A DNA stretch of 64,000 nt from the NCBI RefSeq assembly GCF_050916355.1, contig NZ_CP136946.1, positions 930,001 through 994,000 on the forward strand. Direction: 5' to 3'. The DNA comes from Jeongeupia wiesaeckerbachi (GTDB taxonomy: Bacteria > Pseudomonadota > Gammaproteobacteria > Burkholderiales > Chitinibacteraceae). A program made the translations under genes and the position numbers. This document shows positions 54,252 to 63,247 of the stretch, in pieces. How positions within the stretch are numbered: the stretch's first letter is position 1; each line of letters opens with the position of its first letter. A model generated the notes under the pieces. The model searched no databases. It saw only the letters and a program-made list of their open reading frames with translations, and was not told where the DNA came from.

Positions 54252-55409
54252 CTACCGTGGCCTCGCCCACAACGCCACCGCCCCCGCAATCAGCCCCCAA
54301 AACGCCGAGCCCACGCCGGCCAGCGTCACCCCCGACGCAGTCACGAGGAAGGTGATCATCGCCGCCTCGCGCGTGCCGTCGTCCTTCAGCGCGGCGGTCA
54401 GGCCATTACCGATGGTGTTCAGCAGCGCCAGCCCGGCCAATGCGACCACAAGCTCCTTCGGAAACGCTGCGAACAAGGTCACCACCGCTGCGCCGAAGAT
54501 GCCGATGATCAGGTAGAACACCCCGGCGGCCACCGCCGCGGTGTAACGGCGCTTTTCGTCCTCGTGCGCCTCGCGGCCCATGCAGATCGCCGCGGTGATC
54601 GCCGCCAGATTGACCGCGAATGCGCCAAACGGCGCCAGCAGCAAGGTCGTCACGCCGGTGGCGGTGATCAGCGGCGAGATCGGCGGGTGAAAGTTCGACG
54701 CACGCAACACCGCAACGCCGGGAACGTTCTGCGACGCCATCGTCACCACGAACAGCGGCAGGGCAACGCTGGCCAGCGCGTGCCACGAGAAGGCCGGCAT
54801 GATGAATTCGGGCCGCGCCAACTCGAGACGGATCTCGCCCCAGCGCAGGCTGCCCTGCCAGGCCGCCAGCGCCACGCCAACCGCCAGCACCGCAACGATG
54901 GCGTAGCGCGGCACGAAGCGCCGCATCGCCAGATACACGACCAGCATCGCGCTCACCATCACGAACTGCGTCTGCAGCGCGGTGAATGCCGCCAGACCGA
55001 AGCGCAGCAGCACGCCGGCCAGCATCGCCGACGCGATCGCCACCGGGATCCGCTGCATCGCCTTTTCGAACCAGCCGGTGGCGCCGGCGACGATGATCAG
55101 CAGCGCACTGATGCAAAAAGCGCCAACCGCCTCGGCTATCGACACGCCGGCCACGCTCGTCACCAGCATCGCCGCGCCCGGCGTCGACCACGCAGTGACC
55201 ACCGGCACCTTGTAGCGCAGCGACAGCACGATGCACGTCAGCCCCATCGCCAGCCCGAGCGACCACATCCACGACGCGGTCTGCGCCTCGGTCGCGCCCA
55301 GCGCCTGCGCGGCCTGGAAGACGATCACCGCCGAGCTGGTGAAGCCGACCAGCACGGTGACGAAACCGGCGACGACGGTCGAGAGCGAGAGATCTTTGAT
55401 CAGCGACAT
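54252..55409 (-). CDS. benE: BenE-family benzoate/H+ symporter
   Basis: 385 residues, about twelve membrane helices. Family features: STVVAGFVTVLVGFTSSAVIVFQAAQALGATEAQTASWMW at the N terminus, TAWSTPGAAML, PLFVVTMASQNVPGVAVLRA, and AAICMGREAHEDEKRRYTAAVAAGVFYLIIG. BenE proteins are annotated as benzoate importers but occur in many genomes without benzoate catabolism, and none is visible here, so the true substrate is uncertain. ATG 55409 has a poor ribosome site but fits the family start. Converges with hmp across the repeat region. Confidence 0.92.
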   Translation of the reverse strand: MSLIKDLSLSTVVAGFVTVLVGFTSSAVIVFQAAQALGATEAQTASWMWSLGLAMGLTCIVLSLRYKVPVVTAWSTPGAAMLVTSVAGVSIAEAVGAFCISALLIIVAGATGWFEKAMQRIPVAIASAMLAGVLLRFGLAAFTALQTQFVMVSAMLVVYLAMRRFVPRYAIVAVLAVGVALAAWQGSLRWGEIRLELARPEFIMPAFSWHALASVALPLFVVTMASQNVPGVAVLRASNFHPPISPLITATGVTTLLLAPFGAFAVNLAAITAAICMGREAHEDEKRRYTAAVAAGVFYLIIGIFGAAVVTLFAAFPKELVVALAGLALLNTIGNGLTAALKDDGTREAAMITFLVTASGVTLAGVGSAFWGLIAGAVALWARPR

Positions 55410-55577
55410 CTGGGCGGATTCCAGCGATGAGTTGAGTGCAATTCTGCCTGCAGCAGACGGCCTGTCGATAGCTACAGTGCCTCGCTGCAACATGCGTTCC
55501 AATGCAATTTGACCCGGCCCAAAGCGCACCGCTATCGTCGCCGCCGCAACGCACATCCCGAACCGAAAGTGATCCCC

Positions 55578-56228
55578 ATGACGTCCCGCCTTCTGGTGCT
55601 TCTCGCCTGCGCGCTGCTGAGCGCGTGCGCCTCCGTTCGCCACCAGCCACTGAGCCAGGCTGCCGTACCGCAACTGGAAAACAAAACCCTCGCCTTTACG
55701 ACCGGAACGAAGCCCGACTTCGGCGCAATGACCGCCGGCAACGCCATGTTCGGCCTGCTCGGTGCCATCGAAGCGATCAGCTCCGGCAACGCACTGGTCA
55801 GGGACAACAATATCCCTGACCCGGCCAGCAATATCGCCGCCGAACTGGCAAAAATGGTTCATGCGCAGTACCGGATTGCCGATCGCAAACTGGGCATCGT
55901 TTCGGGCTCCGATGACGTCGACGCACTGGCAAAGCTGCATCCCGACGTGGATCTGCTGCTCGACGTGCGTACGGTGACCTGGAGCCTGATCTACTTCCCG
56001 GCGGACTGGACCCACTACCGGGTGATCTATTCGGCACAGGCCCGCCTGATCGATTTGAAGCATCGCGAAGTGCTGGCCGAGCATTCTTGCTCCCGGGCAC
56101 CCGAACAGACGGCCGACGCCCCGACCTACGATGAACTGGTCGACGATGGCGCCGCCGGTCTCAAGCGCGCCTTGAGCACCGCCGGCGACGAATGCCTGGA
56201 GGAATTCGCCAGCCTTTTCCCGAGTTGA
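55578..56228 (+). CDS. Hypothetical lipoprotein
   Basis: 216 residues. Signal peptide with lipobox LLSAC (Cys about 16) followed by ASVRHQPLSQ. Mature part: LAFTTGTKPDFGAMTAGNAMFGLLGAIEAISSGNALVRDNNIPDPASNIA, then DVDLLLDVRTVTWSLIYFPADWTHYRVIYSAQARLIDLKHREVLAEHSC, a composition common to uncharacterised outer-membrane lipoproteins. No named family recognised. Divergent from benE. Confidence 0.78.
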   Translation: MTSRLLVLLACALLSACASVRHQPLSQAAVPQLENKTLAFTTGTKPDFGAMTAGNAMFGLLGAIEAISSGNALVRDNNIPDPASNIAAELAKMVHAQYRIADRKLGIVSGSDDVDALAKLHPDVDLLLDVRTVTWSLIYFPADWTHYRVIYSAQARLIDLKHREVLAEHSCSRAPEQTADAPTYDELVDDGAAGLKRALSTAGDECLEEFASLFPS

Positions 56229-56343
56229 GTCCGTTTAGTCATCATTTTGGGCCGCCGCTACCGCGGCCGTTGACGTTGTCATCACGCGGCTGATAGTTTG
56301 TTTGCATGTCAGCCGTCCCGACCTCCCTTCTGCTGCGTTCCCT

Positions 56344-56393
56344 CTGGTGGCTAAAAAGCCTCCAGCGGTAGCGCTATTGCCACCGCGAGCCCT
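56344..56393 (+). promoter_or_regulatory. Candidate structured leader of the EamA gene
   Basis: The 226 bp between the lipoprotein and the EamA start contain GGCCGC/GCGGCC near 56249-56268, a hairpin CTGG-T-GGCT, loop AAAA, AGCC-T-CCAG at 56344-56365 with symmetrical T:T mismatches, and directly after it CGGTAGC facing GCCACCG up to about 56388. Stacked hairpins in a leader can mark an attenuator or riboswitch, but I match no known class. Confidence 0.3.
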
Positions 56394-56454
56394 CTGCCGC
56401 GGTGTATTCCTTTCCTGAAGACCATCGCGGCGCCTTGACCCAAGGATGACCGCC

Positions 56455-57387
56455 ATGCCCGATACCTCCTCCGCTACGACAGCCCCATCCGCCGGCTTTT
56501 CGCCGCAGCAGCTTGGCCTGCTGTTCGCCTTCCTGTCGGCCACCGGTTTTGCCACCAAGGCGGTATTCGTCAAGCTCGCCTACCGCTACGGTGTCGACGC
56601 AGTGACCTTGCTGACGCTGCGGCTGGTGTTTTCGCTCGGGCTGATCGGGCTCTGGCGCTGCGCGCGCTGGCAGCGCGGTGCTGCGGTACCGGCAACGCCG
56701 ATCGCGCGCGGTGATCTGTGGCTGTTGCTGGTACTCGGTCTGCTGGGCTATTACCTCGCCAGCCTGTTCGACTTCATCGGCCTTGTCACCGTCAGTGCCA
56801 GCATCGAACGGCTGGTGCTCTATCTGTATCCGACGCTGACGGTGCTGCTGTCGGCGCTGTTTTTCCGCACCAAGATCACCAAGCGCATGGTCGGCGCTTT
56901 GCTGCTCACCTATCTGGGCATCGCCGTGGTCATCGGCCCGGGGCTGGCCGGCGCGCACGCCGACGTCGCCGGCCTGTTGTGGATCGTCGGCAGCACCGTC
57001 GCATTCGCGCTGTACCTAACCTTCAGCCCTGGCGTCATCAAGCGCATCGGCTCGATGCGCTTCACCGAAGCCGCGCTGACCGTATCTGGCGGCGCAATGC
57101 TGATCCAGTTCGCGTTGACGCGGCCGCTGCCGCTGCTGTTTTCGCAAGCCTGGCCGGTTTACGGTTACGCGCTGATCACCGCGCTGGTCGCGACGGTGTT
57201 GCCGATCTGGCTGATGGCCGCGGCAATGGCGCGCATCGGCGCCGGCCGCGCCGCTATCGCCGGCACCATCGGCCCGGTACTCACCATCGTGCTGAGCCTC
57301 GGCATTCTCGATGAGCACCTCAGCCCGCTGCAGTGGCTCGGCGTCGCCGTGGTCATGGGCGGCGTCACGCTGATCGGCAAGCGCTAG
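56455..57387 (+). CDS. EamA-family transporter
   Basis: 310 residues, ten membrane helices in two EamA repeats. Features: FLSATGFATKAVFVKLAYRYGVDAVTLLTLRLVFSL, YYLASLFDFIGLVTVSASIERLVLYLYPTLTVLLSALFF, and the second repeat ending LDEHLSPLQWLGVAVVMGGVTLI. Probably an exporter of a metabolite; substrate unknown. ATG 56455 is preferred to ATG 56446 because AAGGAT then lies at a proper distance. A long leader precedes it. Confidence 0.88.
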   Translation: MPDTSSATTAPSAGFSPQQLGLLFAFLSATGFATKAVFVKLAYRYGVDAVTLLTLRLVFSLGLIGLWRCARWQRGAAVPATPIARGDLWLLLVLGLLGYYLASLFDFIGLVTVSASIERLVLYLYPTLTVLLSALFFRTKITKRMVGALLLTYLGIAVVIGPGLAGAHADVAGLLWIVGSTVAFALYLTFSPGVIKRIGSMRFTEAALTVSGGAMLIQFALTRPLPLLFSQAWPVYGYALITALVATVLPIWLMAAAMARIGAGRAAIAGTIGPVLTIVLSLGILDEHLSPLQWLGVAVVMGGVTLIGKR

Positions 57388-57398
57388 CAGCGCGCCAA

Positions 57399-57423
57399 CG
57401 GCCGGGGGCCCCGCCCCCGGCCG
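57399..57423 (+). terminator. Hairpin after the EamA gene
   Basis: CGGCCGGGGGC facing GCCCCCGGCCG with three bases between. Very stable but without a T-run, so its role as a terminator is uncertain. Confidence 0.5.
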
Positions 57424-57461
57424 TCCTCTCTGCAATCCGGTGCGCCTATTCAGCGAAGGCG

Positions 57462-58301
57462 ATGGCCGCACACCCGATGATCACCGGTAAACATATGCAC
57501 GCATTGCTGGAAGCCGCAAAGAAAGCCTCGCACGAGCACAAGCCCTTGCCGTTTTCGGTGTATTCATCGGTGAAGGAGCAGCGCATTCTCAACGCGCCCA
57601 TCGCAAAACCGCTGATGGTATTCGTACTGGCCGGCATCAAACAGCTAGGCAAAGACAGCGAAATCACCTGCCCGGCAGGCCGCTTTGTCTTTTTGTCCAA
57701 CAATACCAATATTGATATGCGGAACATTCCCGACGTCAATGCGTATTGCGCCGTGCTGGTCGAATTCGAGTATTGCGATTTCGATCAGTTCAAGGACGCA
57801 CAAAAGGGCACGCGCAATTATTTTCAGGGTGAAATCGATACCGCTCTGGCCACGACCTTGCAGCAATTCATTGAATGGTCGATGTTCGCGCCCTCGGCAG
57901 CATGGCATTTCCGGAGAAAGGAGCTGCTCCAGCTGCTTTATCAGTCCGGCTACGAAGACGTGTGCGCCATTGCCGCCCCCCCGAGCCTCAGCCACCGCTT
58001 GCACGGCATCATCAACGACGATATTTCGGCGGACTGGCCTGTCGAGCGTCTGGCTGCAAAACTGGCTATCAGCGAATCGACGCTAAGGCGGAAGTTGCAG
58101 GCGGAAGGCAGTAGCATTCATGCCATCGTGAACCGCGCCAAACTGGGTCATGGCCTCCACCTCGTGCAAACGACGATGGCGCCGATCGGCCGTATTGCAG
58201 AGCGTTGCGGGTATCAATCCCAATCCCGGTTTACCGACAAGTTCAAGCAACTGTTCGGCATTACGCCGAGCGCGCTCAGAAAAACGCGCCGGCCGGATTA
58301 A
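57462..58301 (+). CDS. AraC-family transcriptional regulator
   Basis: 279 residues from ATG 57462; ATGs at 57477 and 57495 are alternatives and none has a good ribosome site. N-terminal half is a cupin-like sensing domain (PLMVFVLAGIKQLGKDSEITCPAGRFVFLSNNTNIDMRNIPD); C-terminal AraC domain from about 180 (WPVERLAAKLAISESTLRRKLQAEGSSIHAIVNRAKLGHGLHLV and IGRIAERCGYQSQSRFTDKFKQLFGITPSALRKTR). Resembles the GadX-like group. Follows the EamA gene on the same strand. Target unknown. Confidence 0.88.
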   Translation: MAAHPMITGKHMHALLEAAKKASHEHKPLPFSVYSSVKEQRILNAPIAKPLMVFVLAGIKQLGKDSEITCPAGRFVFLSNNTNIDMRNIPDVNAYCAVLVEFEYCDFDQFKDAQKGTRNYFQGEIDTALATTLQQFIEWSMFAPSAAWHFRRKELLQLLYQSGYEDVCAIAAPPSLSHRLHGIINDDISADWPVERLAAKLAISESTLRRKLQAEGSSIHAIVNRAKLGHGLHLVQTTMAPIGRIAERCGYQSQSRFTDKFKQLFGITPSALRKTRRPD

Positions 58302-58397
58302 AGCCTCGCTTGCGCTTGGCGCCCGATGCGACCCCGGCAAAGGACGGCACGTCCTCCCGAGTGGCAAAGTCCGCCGCTGCACCGCCTGACCGGGCGT

Positions 58398-58958
58398 TCA
58401 GTCCCGCTTGTACAAAGCCTCAATGGTGGCCGAAGCCAGCGAATTGGCACGCACCATATAGCCGGTCAGCGCAGCGGAAGCCTCTTTCGGCAGTTCCAGC
58501 TTTTTGGACAGCGCGAACACGGTAAATTGATAGCGATGCACGCCATGTCCCTTGGGCGGGCAGGCCCCGCCAAAGCCGGCGATGCCGTAATCATTCCTGA
58601 TGTTGACACTGTCGGCGGGCATGGCCTGCTTGCCCGTATCACCGGCGCCGCTGGCGAGCGCGGTGACGGTCTTCGGGATATTGACGACCTGCCAATGCCA
58701 CCAGCCGCTGCCGGTCGGTGCATCCGGGTCATAGGCCAGCACCGCAAAGGCCTCGGTGCCTTTGGGTGCGCCGGTCCATGAAAGCTGCGGCGACCGATTG
58801 CTGCCGTTGCAGCCAAATCCCTGGAACTCCTGGGCGGCACTCATGTATTGCCCCTGAGCGATATCGGTGCTCGTGAGCTTCAACGAGTCTGCCAGCGCAG
58901 AACCCGACAGGAATATAGACAAGGGCAAGGCTAAATTGACCAATACATTGCGCATCAT
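58398..58958 (-). CDS. YbhB/YbcL-family PEBP protein, secreted
   Basis: 186 residues with a signal peptide (LVNLALPLSIFLSGSALA). The phosphatidylethanolamine-binding fold is shown by RSPQLSWTGAPKGTEAFAVLAYDPDAPTGSGWWHWQVVNIP and GGACPPKGHGVHRYQFTVFALS. Periplasmic; bacterial members have no settled role. ATG 58958 (or 58955) chosen. Confidence 0.92.
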   Translation of the reverse strand: MMRNVLVNLALPLSIFLSGSALADSLKLTSTDIAQGQYMSAAQEFQGFGCNGSNRSPQLSWTGAPKGTEAFAVLAYDPDAPTGSGWWHWQVVNIPKTVTALASGAGDTGKQAMPADSVNIRNDYGIAGFGGACPPKGHGVHRYQFTVFALSKKLELPKEASAALTGYMVRANSLASATIEALYKRD

Positions 58959-59098
58959 GATCGACAAATCCGGTTGGTTTGGAACTTGTGCATCTTAGGG
59001 ATTCCGCCCGACGCGGATTAGTCAGAAAGCCGTCAATTTTTATACCGGAAACGGTCATTGGCCCGAAGATCCAATCGAGACGGCATCAAAAAGAAAAA

Positions 59099-59120
59099 GG
59101 CCGGAGCATCCGCTCCGGCC
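59099..59120 (-). terminator. Terminator of the iron alcohol dehydrogenase gene
   Basis: GGCCGGAGC, loop of four bases, GCTCCGGCC, with TTTTTCTTTTT on the minus strand. It lies about 105 bp past the stop at 59225. Confidence 0.88.
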
Positions 59121-59224
59121 AACATTTTTTGGTCCGCCGCTGTGCGACGGATCTGACCGCATTGTCTGCGCCACCCGGGTGTAAAACCCGTCGCCGCGCT
59201 TGCGGCTTGCTCCTCCTCTCCGCT

Positions 59225-60376
59225 TTACATCGCTGCGCGGAAGATCGCGCAGATTTCCTCGTGGGTGGCCTGCTTCGGATTGGTGAAGCCACACGCATCC
59301 TTCAAGGCGTTGCTCGCCAGCGTCGGGATGTCCGCCGCCTTGACGCCAAGCTCGGTCAGCCCGGCCGGAATGCCGACGTCCATCGCCAATTGGCGGATCG
59401 CCGCCAGGCAGGCCTGCGCCGCTTGCGCGTCATCCATGCCGCTGACGTCGACGCCCATCGCATCGGCCACGTCGCCAAGGCGCGCGGCGGCGACCTGGGC
59501 GTTGTAGGCCTGCACATGCGGCAGCAGCACCGCATTGCAGACGCCATGCGGCAGGTCGTAGAAGCCGCCGAGCTGGTGCGCCATCGCGTGCACATAACCG
59601 AGCGACGCATTGTTGAAGGCCATGCCGGCGAGGAACTGCGCGTACGCCATCTGCTCGCGCGCCTGCATGTCCTGGCCGTCGGCCACCGCCGCGCGCAGAT
59701 ACTGGCTGACCAGTTCGACCGCCTTCAGCGCACAGGCATCGGTAATCGGCGTTGCCGCGGTCGACACATAGGCTTCGACCGCATGGGTCAACGCATCCAT
59801 GCCGGTCGCAGCGGTCAGGCCCTTGGGCATGCCGGCCATCATCGCCGGATCGTTGACCGACAGGATCGGCGTGGTGTGCTTGTCGACAATGGCCATTTTG
59901 ATGTGGCGGGCCTCGTCGGTAATGATGCAGAAACGCGTCATTTCGCTGGCGGTACCGGCTGTGGTGTTGATCGCCACCAGCGGCAATTGCGGCCTGGCCG
60001 AACGATCGACGCCTTCGTAATCGGCGATCTTGCCGCCATTGGCCGCGACCAGGGCGATGCCCTTGGCGCAATCGTGCGGCGAGCCACCGCCGAGCGAGAT
60101 CACGAAGTCGCAACCGTTGTCCCGCAAAAGCTTGAGTCCGGATTCGACATTGCCGGTGGTCGGGTTCGGGTGCGTACCGTCGAACACCACACTGCTCACG
60201 CCCGCCTGCCCCAGCGTTTCGGCGACCTGGCCGACCAGGCCGGTCGCCACCAGCCCGGTGTCGGTGACGATCAGCGCTTTCTTGTAGCCGTACGAGGCGA
60301 TGGCCTTGGCGGCATCGGCCATACAGCCGGCACCCATCAGATTGACGTTCGGAATGAAGAAGGCGGTGGTGGCCAT
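59225..60376 (-). CDS. Iron-containing alcohol dehydrogenase
   Basis: 383 residues of the Fe-ADH family (AdhB/YiaY group). NAD region LISLGGGSPHDCAKGIALVAANGG, metal-binding region with ATGMDALTHAVEAYVS and MAFNNASLGYVHAMAHQLGGFYDLPHGVCNAVLLPHV, which carries the Asp and three His ligands. Interconverts a short-chain alcohol and aldehyde; exact substrate unclear. CAAGGAG precedes ATG 60376. Alone, with its own terminator. Confidence 0.93.
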   Translation of the reverse strand: MATTAFFIPNVNLMGAGCMADAAKAIASYGYKKALIVTDTGLVATGLVGQVAETLGQAGVSSVVFDGTHPNPTTGNVESGLKLLRDNGCDFVISLGGGSPHDCAKGIALVAANGGKIADYEGVDRSARPQLPLVAINTTAGTASEMTRFCIITDEARHIKMAIVDKHTTPILSVNDPAMMAGMPKGLTAATGMDALTHAVEAYVSTAATPITDACALKAVELVSQYLRAAVADGQDMQAREQMAYAQFLAGMAFNNASLGYVHAMAHQLGGFYDLPHGVCNAVLLPHVQAYNAQVAAARLGDVADAMGVDVSGMDDAQAAQACLAAIRQLAMDVGIPAGLTELGVKAADIPTLASNALKDACGFTNPKQATHEEICAIFRAAM

Positions 60377-60664
60377 GGTGAGCTCCTTGAGTGCGGGGTC
60401 AGCCCCCCGGCAGCGGATTTCGGCTCGTGACCGAACCGGCCCGCCGGGGCGGCAATGACGATTGGATACACCGCCACTGTGCGCCCGCCGAACGCCGGCC
60501 GCTTTGCGCTCGATCAAGGCAGTTGTGGTATTCGTGCGACGACTTCGTCGCCTGCGACACGCTTTCACCGACCGCTCGTCGCCATGGCGCTGACGCCGTC
60601 AACCGGCTGGCTATGAAAGAAACTCACCCATGCAGCCAGACTGCAGCATCACCGAGGGGGAGCC

Positions 60665-61198
60665 ATGTCGAACTACGCCCGCCACATCCTGGCCACCCTG
60701 CTGCTCGTCAGTGCTCCCGGTCTCGTGCATGCCGACGACACGCCGCCTTATTTCGATTTCAGCGTCACCACGCCGGCTCCGGAAATCGATCCGTCGCCCG
60801 CCTGGGTCTGGCTCTCCGGCAAAGCCGCCAGCACGCTGATTCCCAAGTACGACCCCGCCCGATTGACGTTTTTCGGCGATCCGACGCTGGTCGTCGGCTT
60901 CTCGGGCATGCGTCGCGCCCGCTATATCGGCAACGAACTGCGCGAAGACAACCCGCAGTCGCTGCTGCTGCCGTTTGCCAACTACACCTTCGAAAACGGC
61001 ATGACGCTCGGGCTGCAGGCCGAAACCACCTACAGCAGCTACAGCGGCGATTGGGACACGCCAGTCAACCTGACGCTCAGTCGCCGTTTCGACTTTGGCA
61101 AGCAGGCGCTGACGGTCGGCGGCGGGCTGCAGCAGTTCAGCAGCGAAACGCCGCGCTGGGGACTCGGCGTCATGTGGCAACTACCGTGGGCGCAATGA
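60665..61198 (+). CDS. Small secreted, outer-membrane-like protein, unknown
   Basis: 177 residues. Signal peptide ending near LVHADD (22). The mature part alternates polar and hydrophobic residues (LTFFGDPTLVVGFSG, TFENGMTLGLQAETTYSSYSG, NLTLSRRFDFGKQALTVGGGLQQFSS, RWGLGVMWQLPW), a beta-barrel-like pattern. No family recognised. Strong ribosome site GGGGGAG. The preceding 288 bp to the alcohol dehydrogenase start hold nothing I recognise. Confidence 0.72.
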   Translation: MSNYARHILATLLLVSAPGLVHADDTPPYFDFSVTTPAPEIDPSPAWVWLSGKAASTLIPKYDPARLTFFGDPTLVVGFSGMRRARYIGNELREDNPQSLLLPFANYTFENGMTLGLQAETTYSSYSGDWDTPVNLTLSRRFDFGKQALTVGGGLQQFSSETPRWGLGVMWQLPWAQ

Positions 61199-61292
61199 GT
61201 CCGCGACCCGGGCCGAAGCAGCCGATCCGCCACCTGCCAGCACAGCGGAGCTAAGGAAAAACCCTGATGCCTCGCAGCATGACAACATGATA

Positions 61293-61333
61293 CTTTGGTT
61301 ATGTTGAACCAAATACAAATAACCAAAGGTTAT
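61293..61333. promoter_or_regulatory. Multi-palindrome operator before the amino-acid importer
   Basis: Four GGTT/AACC half-sites within 41 bp. CTTTGGTTAT (61293-61302) faces ATAACCAAAG (61319-61328) across 16 bases; TTGGTT-N6-AACCAA occupies 61295-61312; and ATAACC-AAA-GGTTAT (61319-61333) is a third palindrome, ending seven bases before the ATG at 61340. A repressor dimer or an LysR-type tetramer such as CysB would fit. Confidence 0.65.
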
Positions 61334-61339
61334 CTACAT

Positions 61340-62119
61340 ATGAAGAAGCTCGCCCTGCTGGTGATCGCCGCCGCGATCTCGGTGCCCGCCTTTGCCGCTG
61401 ACCTGCTCGACACGGTCAAGAGCCGCGGCGAACTGAAAGTCGCGCTCGAAGGCAGCTACCCGCCGTTCAACTTCAAGGACAAACAGGGCCAGCTGACCGG
61501 CTTTGAAGTCGAACTGGCCCGTGAACTGGCGCGCCGCCTCGGCGTGAAGGCCGGCTTCACCACCGGCGAATGGAGCGGCCTGCTCGCCGGCTTGCAGGCC
61601 GGCAAGTTCGACGTCGTGATCAACCAGGTCGGCATCACCGATGCGCGCCAGAAGGTGTTCGACTTCTCCGAGCCGTACACGATCTCGTCGGCACAGCTGA
61701 TCGTCCGCAAGAACGAAACGCGCAACTTCAAGTCGCTCGACGACCTCAAGGGCAAGAAGCTCGGCCTCGGCCTCGGCACCAACTACGCCGACATGGCCAA
61801 GGCCGTCGCCGGCATCGACGTGAAAACCTACCCGGGCGCGCCCGAATACCTGCAGGATCTGGCGCAGGGCCGGCTCGACGCGGCGCTGAACGACAGCCTG
61901 ATGATCCCGTTCGCGATCAAGGAATCCAAGCTGCCGGTCAAGCCGGGTGCTGCGGTCGGCGAGGTGTCGAAATCGGGCATCCCGTTCGCCAAGGGCAATC
62001 CGCAGTTCAAGGCCGCGATCGACAAGGCCCTGTTCGAGATGCACAAGGACGGCAGCTTCGCGAAAATCTCGAAGAAGTGGTTCGGCATCGACGTCTCCAA
62101 GGCACCTGCGGCAAAATAA
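61340..62119 (+). CDS. Amino-acid (cystine-type) ABC transporter substrate-binding protein
   Basis: 259 residues. Signal peptide (LALLVIAAAISVPAFA), then a type-II periplasmic binding protein: GELKVALEGSYPPFNFKDKQGQLTGFEVELARELARRLG, DVVINQVGITDARQKVFDFSEPYTISSAQLIVRK, LGLGLGTNYADMAK. It resembles cystine-binding TcyJ/FliY. The permease gene lies 421 bp downstream and a C-S lyase after that, which supports a sulfur amino-acid role. Confidence 0.9.
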   Translation: MKKLALLVIAAAISVPAFAADLLDTVKSRGELKVALEGSYPPFNFKDKQGQLTGFEVELARELARRLGVKAGFTTGEWSGLLAGLQAGKFDVVINQVGITDARQKVFDFSEPYTISSAQLIVRKNETRNFKSLDDLKGKKLGLGLGTNYADMAKAVAGIDVKTYPGAPEYLQDLAQGRLDAALNDSLMIPFAIKESKLPVKPGAAVGEVSKSGIPFAKGNPQFKAAIDKALFEMHKDGSFAKISKKWFGIDVSKAPAAK

Positions 62120-62220
62120 GCGCCGTCGTACTCCCGCGCCCCCGGACGCCAGCGCCCCGGGGGCGCGTTGCTTTCCGTCGCCTTGTGCGCCCGTATTGAA
62201 CCGACCTGAGTCAGACCACC

Positions 62221-62493
62221 ATGCTCACGATCACTTTGTCCACGATAGTTGTGTGTATCGGCGTCGGCATCCTGCTGATCAACACCCTGTTCTGCCTGCC
62301 GACCGCCATCGGCAGAAAAGACACGCCGTGGATCGTGCTGATCCTGCTCACGGGGCCGTTCGCTGCGTTTTTCTACTCCTTGCGCAACGACGGTGAGCTC
62401 AAGTGGCTGGGCAAGCTCAGCCTGCTGGGTGCATCGCTTGTCTTGCTCGGTTTAGCCGCGCTGTACCTGGCCATGCGCATGAATGCCTCCTGA
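62221..62493 (+). CDS. Small membrane protein between ABC genes
   Basis: 90 residues with three hydrophobic segments: about 3-26, 35-51 and 65-84. No family recognised and no good ribosome site. It sits between the binding protein and permease genes on the same strand, an unusual insertion in such operons. Confidence 0.6.
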   Translation: MLTITLSTIVVCIGVGILLINTLFCLPTAIGRKDTPWIVLILLTGPFAAFFYSLRNDGELKWLGKLSLLGASLVLLGLAALYLAMRMNAS

Positions 62494-62540
62494 AGCAGAC
62501 GCGCCAGCATCGCCCCCACCCCATCCCCCCCTCGTGAGAC

Positions 62541-63209
62541 ATGATCTTGGATAGCTGGATCGAACTTCTGCACACCGCCTGGCCCTTCCTGATCAAGGGC
62601 GCCGGCTTCACGGTGTTCTTCGCGCTGATTGCCATGGTGCTCGGTCTGGCGCTCGGCTTTGCCGTTGCGCTGGTGCGCATCGCCCGCGTGCCGGTGCTCG
62701 CGCAGATCGCCGCCGTCTACGTCAGTGCGATGCGCGGTACGCCGTTGCTGGTGCAGATCTTCGTCATCTACTACGGCCTGCCCAGTGTCGGTATCGAGTT
62801 CGAACCGGTCACGGCCGGTATTCTGGCGCTGACGCTGAACGTCGCGGCCTACCTGTCCGAAAGCATGCGCGGCGCCATTGCCGGCGTCTCGCGCAACCAG
62901 TGGCTCGCCGGGTATTCGCTCGGCTTGAACTGGTGGCAGACGATGCGCCATGTCGTCGCGCCGCAAGCGCTGCGTCTGGCCGTTCCGAGCCTGTCGAACA
63001 GCCTGATCAGCCTGATCAAGGATACCTCGCTGGTCTCGGTGATCACCGTCACCGAACTGATGCTCGCGACCAAGGAAGTGATCGCCCAGACCTTCCAGCC
63101 GCTGCCGCTCTACCTTGCCGCGGCGGCAATTTACTGGGTGCTGAGCGCGCTGTTCGAGCGCGTACAGCGCGCGGTCGAGAAGAAACTCGAACTCGCCCAC
63201 CGCCACTGA
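62541..63209 (+). CDS. Amino-acid ABC transporter permease (TcyL/YecS-like)
   Basis: 222 residues, five membrane helices of the HisM/GlnP family: FLIKGAGFTVFFALIAMVLGLALGF, AMRGTPLLVQIFVIYYGLP, and the EAA loop SLGLNWWQTMRHVVAPQALRLAVPSLSNSLISLIKDTSLVSVI that contacts the ATPase. No ATPase gene follows immediately in the window. Start ATG 62541 has a weak ribosome site. Confidence 0.93.
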   Translation: MILDSWIELLHTAWPFLIKGAGFTVFFALIAMVLGLALGFAVALVRIARVPVLAQIAAVYVSAMRGTPLLVQIFVIYYGLPSVGIEFEPVTAGILALTLNVAAYLSESMRGAIAGVSRNQWLAGYSLGLNWWQTMRHVVAPQALRLAVPSLSNSLISLIKDTSLVSVITVTELMLATKEVIAQTFQPLPLYLAAAAIYWVLSALFERVQRAVEKKLELAHRH

Positions 63210-63247
63210 AGCCCAGCTACGCTGGCTAGATTCCGAGGAATGCCCCC

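Noticed and set aside
53934..55430. 498-codon frame antisense to benE and through the repeat region
   Set aside because: Shadow of benE at its 3' part; the rest falls in palindromic repeats.
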